Assembly (NCBI GenBank): GCA_008694505.1
Contig: VZDJ01000090.1
Location: 3,031,521-3,095,520 of the forward strand
DNA: 64,000 nt
Reading direction: 5' to 3'
Source: Cyanoderma ruficeps
Lineage: Eukaryota > Chordata > Aves > Passeriformes > Timaliidae
Part shown: positions 14,155 to 28,000 of the stretch, in pieces
Layout: the number at the start of each line of letters is the position of its first letter
Numbering within the stretch: position 1 is the stretch's first letter
Position numbers and translations under genes: made by a program
Notes under the pieces: model-generated
What the model was told of the DNA's origin: nothing
The model's input: the letters and a program-made list of their open reading frames with translations, nothing else
Database searches by the model: none

Positions 14155-16520
14155 TTGAATGCAGTGATAAGTGGAAGGCAGATCTGCAGTTTTCATATGA
14201 CAGTGTAGTGCATGAGCCTTTTTCTGAAAACTTGTCTGTATTATAGACACTTTTAACATCTGTGTGAATTACAGGATGAAATGAAAACTGCGTATGAGTA
14301 AAGGGGTTCTTTAAGAAATAGTTCTAGAATTGAGTATCCCTTTTGGGAGAAGATAATGTGTTTTACTCAAAAAAAACTAGAAATGTTTTGAGTTGCTCTG
14401 TTTCTGATGTACAGAAATGCAGTTTACTCAGTGCTTTCTATAGTCTGTCCTTTAAAAAAGCATCTATGCCGAAGGCATTAAAAATGACACTCAAAAGCTG
14501 CTATAATTGCTCCCATAAACTTGGATTAGGAGCTTTCAACTTCCCTATGAGTTCTGGAAGCTTTACAAGCACTTGCTCAACTTCTGAAAGAAGAATATGT
14601 TGCAAAAAGGAGGTGTTCTCTTGAGGCGTATGCATGTGCAAGTACCACAGTGGCACAGTGGGTGATGTTCCTGGAGATATCACCAAATGGAGGGGATCTT
14701 ACCAATCTTACCACTCTGAATGGGTTGTTGGCTGCCAGCTAATTTGCCTTTAGGGGCTGGAAGCACCTCTGGTAGCCAGAGGCTAAAATTGACTTGAATT
14801 TTAATGTAATGACAGTCTAATAATTAGCTTTGTGAAAGCAGTTTCCAGCTTGCTAGCTGATGGCCTCGTCTGGTCCTGGCATCAGACTGGTTACTGCAGG
14901 TATGATCTGTTATCTCTGGCTCGTGTGTTTCAGGAGTGCCAGGGCTGGTGAGGGGACAGCAACTGTGTGTGCCCCTTGGTCTGCAGTGCTTTACAGTTTG
15001 GGAACTGAGTTTTTGCACCCAGGCCTTTAGGTGGGATGAGTTTAAGTTCTGGGAGATTTAAAGCCTAAAATGAATAATTTTTGTCCCCATGTCAGAGGAT
15101 ATTTGTGATTGCTTGATGAATTTGCAGTAAAGCAGGGTAGATGTTCAGTAACTCTGCTGGGAAATAGGATCATGCTGTTTGCACACTTGTGTGCAGAAGT
15201 TGGGGAGTATGAGTTGTGATGAGTTCTTTCACAGCTTTAGGATAAACACTCTGTAGAGCAGCTTTTGATTATGCATATATCTGGACAGTGGTGATTTGTA
15301 CACAAATTCAAATTTGCCTTTAATCACAGGGAGGCTGTATAGCTGCAAAGAGGGCTGAAATAATGTCACTGACTGTCACTCACCTCTTGAGATGGATTGG
15401 AGTATGTGGCTGGGTACGAGGAGAAATACACTTCCCTTTTGAGGGAATTAAAAGGACCAAACTGGAGGCTGGCACTGTGATTCTGAGTCACAGATAGTGG
15501 AGAAGCAGGACAGGGGAAGAGCTGAAAGGAGCAAAATAGATCTGAAGACCAATTTGAGTAAAAGGAGAAAGGATATGGGAATACAAATTAGGGAAGAGAT
15601 ATAATGAAACTGGGTAGAAAAAGGTTTAGGTGGACATAACTAGTCTTGAACTTTATCCAGGTGTCTTTGAAACATTCATTTTAGTTTAAGTTCAGTAAGC
15701 CCACCAGATTGGTGAAGCAAATGTGGTGCAGTTTTATAGGAATCTGAACTTGTCCTTGCCGAGTAAACCTGAATGTGCTGAGCTCTAGTTGTCCGTGTTT
15801 TCCATTAAAACAATCAGAAACTGCCTGTTGTACCTACTGCTGTAATTGTCAACTGTTCACAAACAGAATTGCAACACTCCGTGGGCTTGAGGTGGGACAA
15901 GGAGGTTTTTGTCTTCAGGGTTAAGCCTCTTTGTATTCCCCAGGGTTCTTGCTTAATTATCAGATGTGGGTTGCTTTTAAGGAGAGCTGAGTTTTTGTGG
16001 TATGATCAGGTAACTTCAGGCTCTATTAAAAATGCTGCCTATTCCAGGTAGTTGTAATAAACATAGGGCATTATAGCCTTTTTAACTTCAAGGGATTTTG
16101 TCCCTTTTTTTCTTATCTCTGTTAGTTAATTGACAGAATCTCAGTGTTTGTATTAATTTCTGGGTTTCTTTGCTGTTATGTGTTGTCTCTACCCGTTCCA
16201 GTGATAAGTAATTCTTGGCGCTTTCCTTTCCATTTTTGTTGCTCTGATTTGTGTTTGGAAAAGCCCCTAAATTACCAATTACAATGTTTCTCCAAACAGT
16301 ATGGTAAACTTCACTGCATAGAGGATTCTATAGATAGATTGCTATACAACTTAAACAACCATCTCTGAAAAAAGCCTTCCTCCATTTGAATATGTGACAA
16401 TAAGAATAGTGTAAGAAATTGATAATCTTGCTGATTTCTGTTCACTGGAAGAAGACTGTTGGTCTTGTCATAGAACAAAACTACTGTTTCATTTGCAGTT
16501 GTAATATTTTTGGTACACTT

Positions 16521-16588
16521 ATCTCACTTTATTAAAAAAATAACATGATTTAAGATCTCACTTTATTAAAAAAATAGCAGGATTTAAG
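16521..16588. repeat. 34-bp tandem duplication, two copies
   Basis: Copy 1 (16521-16554) and copy 2 (16555-16588) both begin ATCTCACTTTATTAAAAAAA and end GATTTAAG. They differ at two of 34 positions (TAACAT versus TAGCAG). No spacer separates them. Confidence 0.95.
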
Positions 16589-18239
16589 TGTTGGAGTTAA
16601 TCGCAAAAGTTAAACTGTTAAAGGGTATGTGGTCAGGCGTAAGTAAGCCAAGACAAAATAAAATGAGCTGAAGTCAGGCCAGCAGAAGATGTAGGTGGCC
16701 TCTGATAACAGGTTCAGTGACTCTTGTAGTGTGATACCATAAACATTATCTTCAGGAAACTGCTTACATTTGAAGAATAAAGATGTGCAGTGTGTGTAGT
16801 AAAGCATTAACAAGTCTCATTTACTGTTAATATATGGAAAATCCTAAGTTACATACTTAGAATGGCTTAGGATATATTGCAAAACCCCATAATCTTAACA
16901 ATCTCAACACACATCCAGCAAAACACTGAGGTTTTTAATGTCCTGTGAATCGGAAGAACTGTGTAACTTGTGGAGAAAACAAAGATTCATGATTTCTTCA
17001 AGGTGCTTTTATTGTGATCAGCGGTAAGGATTTAAATTGTGTGCATGTAATGATTTCAAATTGACTTTTGAACAAGCTGTTTTCAGGCCATCTTGTAAAA
17101 GATAAAACCAACATTAAGGTGTACTGGTGCTGTACTGCTGCCCTGAAACTCCATCCAGGGGAGGAGACAGCTCTGCCCTGCTCAGAGGACCCAGACTAGA
17201 GCTTTGGGAGAGGAGAGCAGGCTGTAGATGTGTTCAGAAGCCAAAATTAGGATGAGAGCCTCACTACCTCTCTGCTCCATGGCACTCATTTCTGAGGCAG
17301 AGGGGAATACCAGTGAGGCTGCTTCGTTTGTTGGAACTCGAAACCAGCCATGTGCAGATGCTTGATGTGGCCCTGTCTCTTTTGAAGAAACTTCTGTAGC
17401 TGAGATACTGGCCAGTGACTCAGTGTTTTAAGCTTGTTATTTCTGTTCCTCCTAATTTAAGATTTACCTGGAGAGGACGGGCATTCATGAAGAAACAGAT
17501 ACCTTTTTAAGGTGTGTTTTACTCCAGGTAGAATTCCCTTGAGATGACATCAAGGAGCAATAACTATGGTTGGTCACAGCTGGGAGCAGGCAGCCCACTT
17601 CTAGGCTGCCTTTGCTGGCATTGAAGCTCTCAGAGATGGAGCCTGTGGCACAGAGGTGTGTAGCTGTTTTGGAAGCAAGCTTTTCTTGGCTCTTAAGTAT
17701 CCAGAGTAATGTGTAATTGAAATAACTAAGCTTCGTGTCTTCCTTCTCATTCTTCTCTATCCTGAAAATGAGCTTCTCACCACATCTACTTTAGTCTGTA
17801 CTTTTCTGAAGCTTGTCTCCTTGTAAGAATACAATGAAAATTCGATCATGAAACTGTATTTTGATAAGTTTTCCTGGTATATTAAGCCAGTTTGAAATAT
17901 TTCATATTAACCTTTTCTTTTCCAGTTTTGTTGTGGAAGGTAAGAAGTGCCATACTGAGTCAGGTATTTGGTGTTTGTATAGCCCCACATGAGGTCTTCA
18001 ACTGTGACAGTCACAGTGCTATTTAGGGAGTACAAGTGAGGCTGGCCATTCTATGACTCACTATCCTCCCACTTTTCTAGGATCCAGTCATCAGACTGGG
18101 AACATGAGAGGCTGCATCCTTGTCTGCTCCCTTTAGTATCTGCTCACAATCCTGAGATAACAGATTTCCAAAGTTCATTACCAGCTATGTTGATCTTACC
18201 TACTGCCATCAACTATTTACTGCCATTCAAGTAAGCTTT

Positions 18240-19080
18240 TATTACACCCTCCCACCCCCATCCTCTTGCATTCAGATTGAAGAGCCCGGGCCTCTTGAGT
18301 CTTTTCTTCCAAGGCAGCTGCTCTTTCTTTAATCCTTTAATTGACCATTTCTATACCTTTGCCCTGCTCATATGCTATTCTTGTCTCCACATCTTAGTTC
18401 TTAAGACTGCAGTGCACTAAGTTTTTACATTGCAGCACAATTACTTTCTGCCTTGTTCTGAGTTCTTCCAGAACTGGTTGTGTCCAATATCTAGATGACA
18501 TTTTAGTGCATGTTGCATGGTGAGCCTGTAATTTCAGCACTGTCAATGATGACTTCAGGATCACTTCCTTGAATTGTAAACTCCAACTATAAATTCAGTG
18601 TGGAAGCCTAATATGATTTTTCCCCCCATTTTTTTTGTAGATCTGTTTGTATTGAAGCTCATCTACCACACTTTACTTACTCAGCTTAGTGAGGGCCTTC
18701 CAGAGTTCACAGTCAATGCCATTGCAGCTGGCTGACCTGAAAAAGCTTAACTTTATCTGCAGACTTGGAGGATTTCACTGTGCACTTCTATCTAGGTCAG
18801 TGAAGATGTTGAATAGAATGATTCCCAGCAATGCTGCCAGGTCAGCTCCACTATTGACTCTTCTCTACAGTGGAAAGTTGACTATTAAGTCTCACCATTA
18901 CTTCCTAGTCTTTAGCCAGCTTTTTGCCTATAATTGGACCTTTCCTCTATAGTCTTGACTTTTGCCATAGACTGTTCAAGGAGCTGTCTGAACTTTTTGA
19001 AAGTCCAAGTATGAGTTTTCCTTGGATTTCTTTTACCTGTTTGCTTGGAGCGCTGGCTGGATTTCTCTTAGCCAAAGACA
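18240..19080 (-). mobile_element. Ancient CR1/L3-like LINE fragment, reverse-transcriptase region to 3' part
   Basis: Read on the minus strand, 18808-18862 gives a decayed form of the CR1-family reverse-transcriptase motif: it reads VNSG, then LLGIILFNIFTDLD, where the family has SGVPQGSVLGP and LFNIFINDLD. Just downstream, about 18741-18768 reads SKSADKVKL, the counterpart of the catalytic SKFADDTKL box, with the second Asp lost. Stops and frameshifts interrupt the frame, so it is dead. The remainder (to about 18240) matches the post-RT and 3' untranslated portion of ancient CR1/L3 elements, with the minus-strand equivalents of CTTTCTGAAAGTCCAAGTA and AGTCTTTTCTTCCAAGGCAG. Its divergence is much greater than that of the other CR1 copies in the window. 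The outer limits are uncertain by about 50-100 bp. Confidence 0.8.
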
Positions 19081-22000
19081 TATTCAACTTGTTTCAGCAG
19101 CTTGTGTGCTATACTCTTAATATTAGCAGTCTTGCCATGGATGGTGGTTACATTAACCCATCTGCACCCCTAGAGACTCCCACTGGAGAATTTTTTTGGG
19201 GGAGCCAGTTGTTGAAGAACTTGAGAAAAACTTACAAGTAATGAGATGTTTCCTCTCCTGACTCAGTATGCCCAAAAGCATAGGTTTGGATAATGTGAAG
19301 TGAAAACTCAGTTATAGTTAGGGCAGTCCTGCAGATTTTTAACTGCATTGTGTTACAGGGCATATTAGACCTAAACTGGGCAGATGGCTTCATATAAATA
19401 TTTATGTGACTTACAGTTGTAGTACATTAATTCTGATGAAATTAAGAAAAAATTAAGACAATTGCTGAGCCATTCCTAGCACTTGTGTTACAGGTCTTTT
19501 CTGACACTGAGGATTATCTGTGTTAAGACTAAAAAACCCCTTTACCTCTTGCTGCCTTTTTTTGGTACAGATTTAGATTAGTTTTCCTAGTGGGGAAAGT
19601 TGTCTGGCCCTGACTTGTTCAATCCCCCATGCTAGTTTGTTTTTTTTTTCACAGCTGTGCTGTGAAACCGAGTAGTGACATTATCCAGACTTGCAAATGT
19701 ATTTTTTTAATTAAGAAACATAGGTTGTTTTCCTTTTCTTCCTTGATATTTATAGCGTAGCCACACAAACATTTTCATCAGTATGCTCTAATGTGTGTTG
19801 AATTATGGTAGAAGGGAGACCTGCCACAGTGTGTGGGAGACTTTTTAATCTGGTTTTTAGCTACCAGACAAAAGTAACATGTAACTACGATATCAACCAG
19901 CAAGTTCTTATGTAAAACCCATGGAGTTAGGAATTCTAATCCTGTTCTTCATAAAAAATTGCTTTGCAGTTGTGCCTGCTGTTATGATTGTGATATTATT
20001 TTCATGAAGTTCACTGCTACCTTTTTCTGGTACAGTGCTGTTGTTTATTTGCAAATATGGAATATGCAGTAAATGTTGACTTGTGGCCATAGGGTAATAG
20101 AATATTGAACTCCTGTAGCATTGCTTTGGTCTAGAAAGACTTGTGTTGGTGACAGTAAGTCATTATTGAATCCTGACAGGAAATACAGAAGACAGCAGAT
20201 TGCTTTTCTGCTTGAATTAACTTTATGTTGCATTGAGATTGCTCTCGTTGATGCTGGAGCTGAAATAATAGAATGTGAAAGAATATGCATGTGTAAAACT
20301 GCAATGTATTGTACCAGTGTGTGATTACCTACCTGCAAGGGATGTTGTAGTGTCAAAGCTCAACCAGCATTTTGGAGATGGGAATGGTGGCTGTGAAACC
20401 CTGGAGCTCACCTTGTCTGTTGGAAGCTTACAAACATCCATATATTCACCAATTTTGGTCATAGGGGAAAAATCCTGTTAAATGTTTTGTTTCTCATAAT
20501 TGGACTGGCATAAAGTGATTTCTTGAGAGATGGATTGTCTGTGTTGTGTTGATCGTGGTCACAGATTAAACTGAATGTATTTTGTAGACCACGTTGTGTT
20601 GATCTCTCCTGTGTGGATTCTGTGGGGACTTCTGTATCTCATGGGGTAAATGGTAGGAGGATGAATTGTGAAATTTAGAGGAATAACTTAGAACTATTAA
20701 AAACCAGTGTGTATCTAATCTGCTACGTTGAAAACCACTGCAGTGGTATTCTCAGGATGTTATTTTAATTGTGTGGAAATCTGTGAATACTCTACTGGTT
20801 TGTTCTGGTGACTGATTTTTTAATTTTTTTTTTAACCTAGTGATGTTTCTTAGATGAGCATGAAGACCCAAGATACTTTATGGTTTTGTTCACAGTTTTC
20901 AAAGCCTGTGTTTGGGGAGTGTGTTCCCATCTTAGCTGTAGTTCTTTCTGTTTTAACATATCAAGGAAATGATGAAATCCTTGGCTTTAAGAAATGGCTG
21001 TATAGTTAATTTGACAGAGCTTTCTTGGTGCATAAGCCACATTGTGCTTCCAAGCTTTAAAGGCCACAGGTCTTGTAATGACCAAGGGCATTTTCTCCTC
21101 TGGATACAATTTCTAATTCTGTAATAGAATGCCCTGACTTTCTGTTCTTGAGGCCTAATTTTGTGTCTAGATTCTTTAGTGATAAAGAAACCTTCTGAAG
21201 TACTTGGAATTGTGGAGGAAGCCAATTTCTATTCATCCCGTACAAGTATGATACCTCATGTCCATTTATTAATCTGATCTCAGTTTTCTGCAGAATAATT
21301 CTGCTGCCCTGGCAAATGAGCTAAGAGTAAAGGTAGATGAAGATCTGTTGTTGGGGTAGATGGCAATCAACTGTTAAACTAAAAACCCCATCTTTGAGTA
21401 ATGTCACTATTGCCATAATCTGTGGTGTTGGAAATGGGGATAATTTGGGTTTGGATATTTCCCACCCATCTGCTTTTGATGAACCCACACATTAACCACC
21501 TTTGATCAAGAACAATACCTAAAAATATCTGGAGGTTTTTCTCTGTTGCTTTGTTTGTGATGCAGGCAGTAGGCATTACATCCTGTAGGTTGTATCTGCG
21601 GTGTCAGCTGTCAGGATCTTTGGATGTGACAAACTAGAAGGAGCAGTATTTGGATTAAAAAGTAGATTGTATTTTCAGGTCATCTTACAGAGAAAATAAG
21701 TATTTTGCAAACATTATCGCTAATTACAAAATTATGTAGTACCAACTCGATTACATGCTTCAAGGAAGATACTGGGGAAAGAGCTGGCTCTTTTACTTGC
21801 ACACTGAATTGTAGGGCTGTTTAATTTTATCAAAGATACAGAGTGAAATATTAGATGTTTTCTTATATGCAAGTGTGAAGAAAAACAGAATCCCAGGTTC
21901 ATTTCTTGGCAGATAAAGGACAATTACTGATTTGATTGTTATAAAAACATGTTTTTGCAGAAGAATGTTTCTACTAGAAGAAAAAAGAGTATACTTTGTC

Positions 22001-25000
22001 AAAACTTTATCTAAGCTGAAACATGAGCAATTTTTTCTGCTTTTTGTTTGGTTTTGACACGGCTTTTTAAGATGATGAGTCTCATCTTGCCTTTGCCAAA
22101 ATCCTTCTCTGATAAGTTTGATTTATGCATTCATTATCTCTCCTACAGTGCCAGGCTGTAATGTCTTAATGAAATTTCATTGTGGGTTTGTGGTTGAGTG
22201 GCTGCTACTGTGGAAAATAATTTCTATTCAAGACTTCCTGTCTCAGCCAAAATGCAAGCATTCAAGCATATTCTATGTGCTCCTTTTCAAGAATTACTTT
22301 CTTCTCAACTCTTAAGTTGCTGCTACTTGATCTTTATTTTATGTTGTTGTGACCCTCTCCTATTCCCAAATTCATGCTAAGTGGTTTTGATCTTAGTTTA
22401 TTTAGTCTATTTAAAGACAACAGTTTAGATTATATTGTTTCTGTCCAATTGAAAGATGAATTTTTGAGCAAGATGAGGACTAATCCCATGTAATAAAAAA
22501 ATGCCTGGATGCTGGGTAATATGCCTTAGCTGGCACATGCCTTGGCCATCCTGGTCTTTGAACAGAATTGTCACTACTTGCTGCTGTTGATGTTGAGATA
22601 AGATCCCAGCTTTCTACTGGACATCTGCTTTAGAGATGTCCCTTCTCCTTATGCCTGTGTAGAAATGGTTGGTTGGGTTACTGTGTGTGCTACCTTAAGA
22701 TCCTGGGCTGGGTTTGCAAACTCAGGAGGAAAAATCCAGAGATACTGCCTCTGGCTTAGGAAGTTCCCAAGCCACCTATAGCTGAGGTCTGGGAGAGTGT
22801 GCTGGGGTAACTATGCCTGCAAGTTTGTCCTGTTTTGTACCCTTCCTCAAATACTACTTGCTGCTGTAAGACAAGGAAAGGTGGGGTCCATGAAGCCATG
22901 CCTTCTCTGTTATGTGCCTTCTTTGTCTTCATCAATATCATATTTGAGTATTTTTTTTATATGAGCCCTTTTAATAAAGAAATTGTATTCTTCAAAGTGC
23001 TTTGTTGGTTATAGTCTTCTGAGGTGGGTAATGAAATCTTTGTCTGCAAGAACATTAGGTTGTTCCTGTGTATTTACTCTCCTCTGAGGTGGATGTCTGT
23101 TATCGTGTTGCAAGTAGCCTCCTTACCTGGACCAAGATAAAGCACTGCCATTATTCTCCAGCTGTAACAGCAGTAGAGAAATATTAGGCTCCATTGTTTC
23201 CTTCTGGAAATGGAAATCTTTTGGATATACTCAGTCCTGGCTTCATAATACCTGGTTTATCTTGCCTGAGATTCCTGGGATGAGGGTATGCACAAGAACA
23301 GAAGGAAAAGCTGAGTGTTGAGACCTGAGCCTGTTTTCTCTTCCCCCAAGACAATCAAGCTTGTAATTCAGAAAACTTGCTGCATTGCTGGCAAAAAAAG
23401 CCTAGGTGCCTTCAAAACCTACATAGATTTGGGACAGCAGCCCTGAAAAACTGCCCCTTCTGGATAGACATCCAACTTTTGCAGGTGTATATATAGGGAT
23501 AGATAGATAAATACAGATATGTAATATAGCAGTTTGTTGCCTTGAAAATTGTTCTTGTGTTTTTAGGTTTATCTTTTACTTAGCATCACTTATTTTCTGC
23601 TTTGTGATATCTTCAAGAGTGATACTGCCTTTGTCCAGTCTGGAAAGCAACAGAATTTGAGAAAGGTCCAATTTTGTTGTTTATTTTTCCTCTTACTGCC
23701 ATAATTGTGAGGAATTTTTGCTTGAAAAAGTGGTGCTCTCTTGTCCCTGTTTCCAGATACCTGTCTCTATTTTAAGATTTCAAGCCTCAGCAGTCTTCCT
23801 TAACAAACAATTCCAGGAACAGTTTGAAAGTTTCAGGTGTATATGTATTTTTCCCTGAAAGCCTCTGTCTGCTCATATGCTGGCAGAAGGGAATTAAATC
23901 CCCAGATGCCTGGGCTTGTTCTTAAGAGAAGTATTACTTTTGTTCATGTTTTTCTTTATGGAGAAAACTTATTCCTATTTTGTAGGATTTTATTTTACTA
24001 AAATTTGTATATTGCAGTAAAATATTTGGAGACATCTTCTGTAGTTTGAATTATATTATTGTCCTTTCACTGGGGAAAAATTCATATTGAAGTAGCTGTA
24101 TTGTTTCTAAGAGAGGAAAAATAAACTTATTAGTAGGTTTAAGAAGCTAAAGGAGAAAATGATACTTTCTATTATCTAAAACATGCATTTTAAGGCAATA
24201 TAATACTACTCTCCAGAATAAAGGTCTGTGCTGGTGTAATGTAACTGGGTTGTTGGGGTTTTTTTAACCATGGTAGAAATATTTTTCATTTGTTTGACAG
24301 TATGAGCTTGTGTGTAGCTTTGAGAAGGCAGAGGATGTGGTGGTGCTCAGGTGCTTCCACTTTGGTTGCCCCAAGCTCCCAGTTTGGCTGATTGAGCCTG
24401 CCCTTGGCAATGGCTGCCATCACAAGGAATGGCTCCACCTTTCCTTCCTCTGCCAGCCCCAGTGCTCCTATTGCTTTGGGCAGGCACTTGTGTTCCTCCG
24501 GAAGCAGTTGGGATGCAGTTCACCTTCAGACAGCCGTCATTTGATACCTGCTAGGAGGGCAGTGAGGTGTCAGCATGGGAGGGCCAGGATTGTCCCTCTG
24601 GAGGCAGCTACTCCACAGGCTGCAGCTCCGCAGCGCCATTGGGTGTGGGTTTGTGTTACACTTAGCGTGCCTTTCCTGGGAGTACAGGCAGTGAGGAACA
24701 GGCTTGTTCCCAGCACGTCCTTTCTTCAGATCTAGCAACTGCCTGTCCTCAAGATGAGTCAGTTCAGCTTGCTGATTTGAGGCTTGCTTTATTTTGGACA
24801 TGTATTAGTTTTTCGGATCAGTAGGCTAAACTGACTCATCTCTGGCTACAAGATTGCCAGGTTTGCTGTGGCAGAAACATGAAAGTGGGAAGTTAGACCG
24901 TATTTTTTTGGCTGTAGCCTCCACTTTGATCAGATTACGTATATTGTGAAAATGAGCTGTAGTTTCTCTGGTTACTTTAAATAGCTTTAGAGATGTCCAG

Positions 25001-28000
25001 CACTTAGTTCTCTTGTTCTTCTAGCTCTACTATTTTTATTACTTTAATAAATAAACGAATTTCAAAAGCAGGACTTGCCAGTGGTGAATAGCTTATGCAT
25101 CTGGCTTCTGAAATGCTGCCTCATCTGTAATAATAGCTCCTTCCCCAAGATAGCTACTCCTGCCATGGAGAAAATACCTGCATTGCACTGATGACATGCC
25201 TACAGTTTATTAATGTTAATTGAGATAACGTTCTTCTTGAATTCAAAACTGTCTTTAACCTAAATGGACTTGTTCCATTCCTGTGCTGTTCTGTGGCACA
25301 ATCTAAAGCAGTAATTCGAGATGGATGCGGAGGCTGGGGAGTCTCTTAAAGGTTGTCTGTGCTCTGCAGCATGAATTGAGCAGTGCAGCACAACTTGAGT
25401 TTGCTCTCTGGAGAAGAAGTTGCACTGCCTCTTTCAGTCTTAGAACGGTGTTCAACCTCAGCTCATGGTCGTCTTAGGGATTCAGATTGTCTATTACTAA
25501 TTTTTGGCTGTTATATTCATGGTACTTCCTGTCCAAGGTGGATGTTGGTTCTGAACAGCTGGCAGTTCTCTTACTCCTTCTCCAATCTTAAAACAGTCAC
25601 CACACCGAATGCATTTTCATAATTAGCTTCATCTGTGTTCCTCTTTGGGATTTGGTTGCTGTCTCAGATTCCAAACAATCTGTTTCTCACTGTGATTTTG
25701 ATCTGTCTCATTCACTGTCTGGGCTGGACTCTGCATCCAAGATGCTGTTTCTTGGTCGTAGAGAGAATAGCAGGACAAGTACGTTCTGTATTTCTGTGAT
25801 CTGCTCAGAGAAGCTGAAGAGAAAACATGTCAGTTCCTAATTGAACAACATAGTTATGGAGTACTTGACAGAAAGGAGAAATGGTAAAGGGAAGGAGAGT
25901 CCTCTGATATTCCAGGGAACAGAAAAATGTATTAGAATCCAGGGCTCTTGCAAGGGGAGGGCTTCGTCCTTTGCCCTGCCGGGAAATCTTTGCAGGTTAA
26001 ATGGATGTTACTGTTGGTTGCACCTGGGTTTCCAAGTCCACCTATGATACCCTTAAATACAGAAATTGCTCTTAATTTTTTAGACAAAAATTTCGAAGTT
26101 TGAAGGTGTGCCTTTGTGGCAAGGATTGGCTCCAAGGAGACTCCAGCAGATGCGGAGCTGCTTGCTTCCTGCCCTGCTTCTTTCTCCACAGTCTGGCAAG
26201 GCTTGCGGAGGCCGCAGCTTCCCAGAGGCTCTGCTGGCCTGGGCTGCCTGCGGAAGTGGTGACAGCAAGTGTTTCACACCCCTGGAGAACTCACTTGTGG
26301 GTTCTCTCAGTTATGTGTTAATACGCTTACAGTCGTGCTCCAAATTCTCTCCTTGATTCTCTGCTCTTGCTTCTGCTTCTCTGCGCTTTTCAGTGTTAGC
26401 ATTTTGGGAGGTTGGGACGTTTTGGGGTTTTTTCACCCGGGTTTTTGCTGTTCCTTACCTTTGCTTTATTTTCTTCTTTCTTCAGCCTGTTTTCTTTTTG
26501 GTTCCTCCCTCCCAGCGGGGGCAGGAGCTGTCTCTTATTGCTGGTGCTGTGCCTAGCGCAGTGGGGTCCTATTCACACTTCATACTTAAGCACTGCTGTA
26601 ATTACCACAATTGAAAAATGTTTTATTTAAACCTCCAGTAGGAGAGTAGAGACTCCCTCTAAGATGTATTAAGATGTTCTTAATTTGTGCAAGTGTGTGG
26701 TGGGGGGGTCTTGGCAACTTGCAGCTACTGCAGGTGGCTTTCTGTGGGTTTTGCTTCATGGTACGGTCTTATGCATTTGAAGCCTCTTGGTGGATGAAAA
26801 GAGAGAATGAAAAGGAAAAAGACAGTGGTGATGTCCGTTCTCAGAGGTCAGAGATGTCCTTGTCTCAGTGACATGTACATTTAACTGGATTCCAAAACTC
26901 AAATGCAGTTAGAGCTGACCCAGGGGGGTCTCCAGCAAGTACACATACTCCCTACTTAAGCAGTTTGCAAGAAACTACTCTAGTGAGAGGTTTTCAGTTC
27001 ATACTAGATATTTTGGTGGGAAGATTGTAGATCACCTGGGAATTCCCCAGGTGAGCTGTTTATTATTTGGTATTCTTTGGGGGAATGGGAGTTCTGGAGT
27101 TTCTGACAGTGGTCTTAAAGTAGGTGTGTCAGTAGGTGACCAACAATGGATTCACTCCTCAGCCCTGCTGGAAGACACGGATGGACTCGTTCAGGGTCAG
27201 CTGTTGAATGGCACTAACAAGTGGATAAACACGATCTGTTTGTAACTCGGGGTTCTGCCTGTCAGGGCTCAGTTACAGGGGTTTATAAGTTACTCTGTGT
27301 CAGCTGAATTGCTGTAGCTGTCTTTGGCAAATATTTGCTAAATCATGTTCCCTGATGATGTAGAAGGACAAATAACTAAAAGAAACTTCAAATAGGAAAT
27401 CCTAGTACTGTACATGCTGGATTTCTCAGCTAGCAATTAACTCAGAGCTAAAAAACAGAGGAGAATACTACTGAGGCCACAGTCTTATGCTAAAATGATG
27501 TCATACTCTTTCTGTTCATTCCTTATCTCTGTCCTTGTCTCTTGTGCTGCATTTAACCTGTAAGTTTTTTGGGGCTGAAATGGCCTGATCTAAGATTATA
27601 AAAGCAAAATCTGTTATGATCGCTTTGGTACTTGCTTCCTAATCTGTGGAATCACCTTATCTAAATTTAAAGTTGATTTATATAGCTAAATAGCTTTTGC
27701 AGGGTGGGTTCTTCTGCATGTAGGTGGAGAGAGAGGAGAACAGAAAGAGTGCCTGCTAAAAATAACTTGTTAACAAGCATGAGACTGCTTATGAAACCCC
27801 ACTGGCAGCCAGTGTTTAGATTACCTTAATTGTATGTTTCTGTGTTTTTTTCCAAAGCAGAAATATAAGTGTAAGCATTCTTGTGGATATTTTGTTTAGT
27901 CACAGAAAAAAAAAAATCTTTTTATGGTACTCTGTAAGGTAATTGTGTAGAATTTTTTCCCTACCTGAGTGTTAACTGCAGCTCTCTTCTTTAGAAATTT

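Larger units (their letters stand above)
8899..18239. other. Intron 1 stretch without recognised elements
   Basis: Unique AT-rich intron with a purine-rich patch at about 15470-15620, the 34-bp tandem duplication and a possible 14-nt cryptic exon near 17926. No family is recognised in any open frame. Confidence 0.7.
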
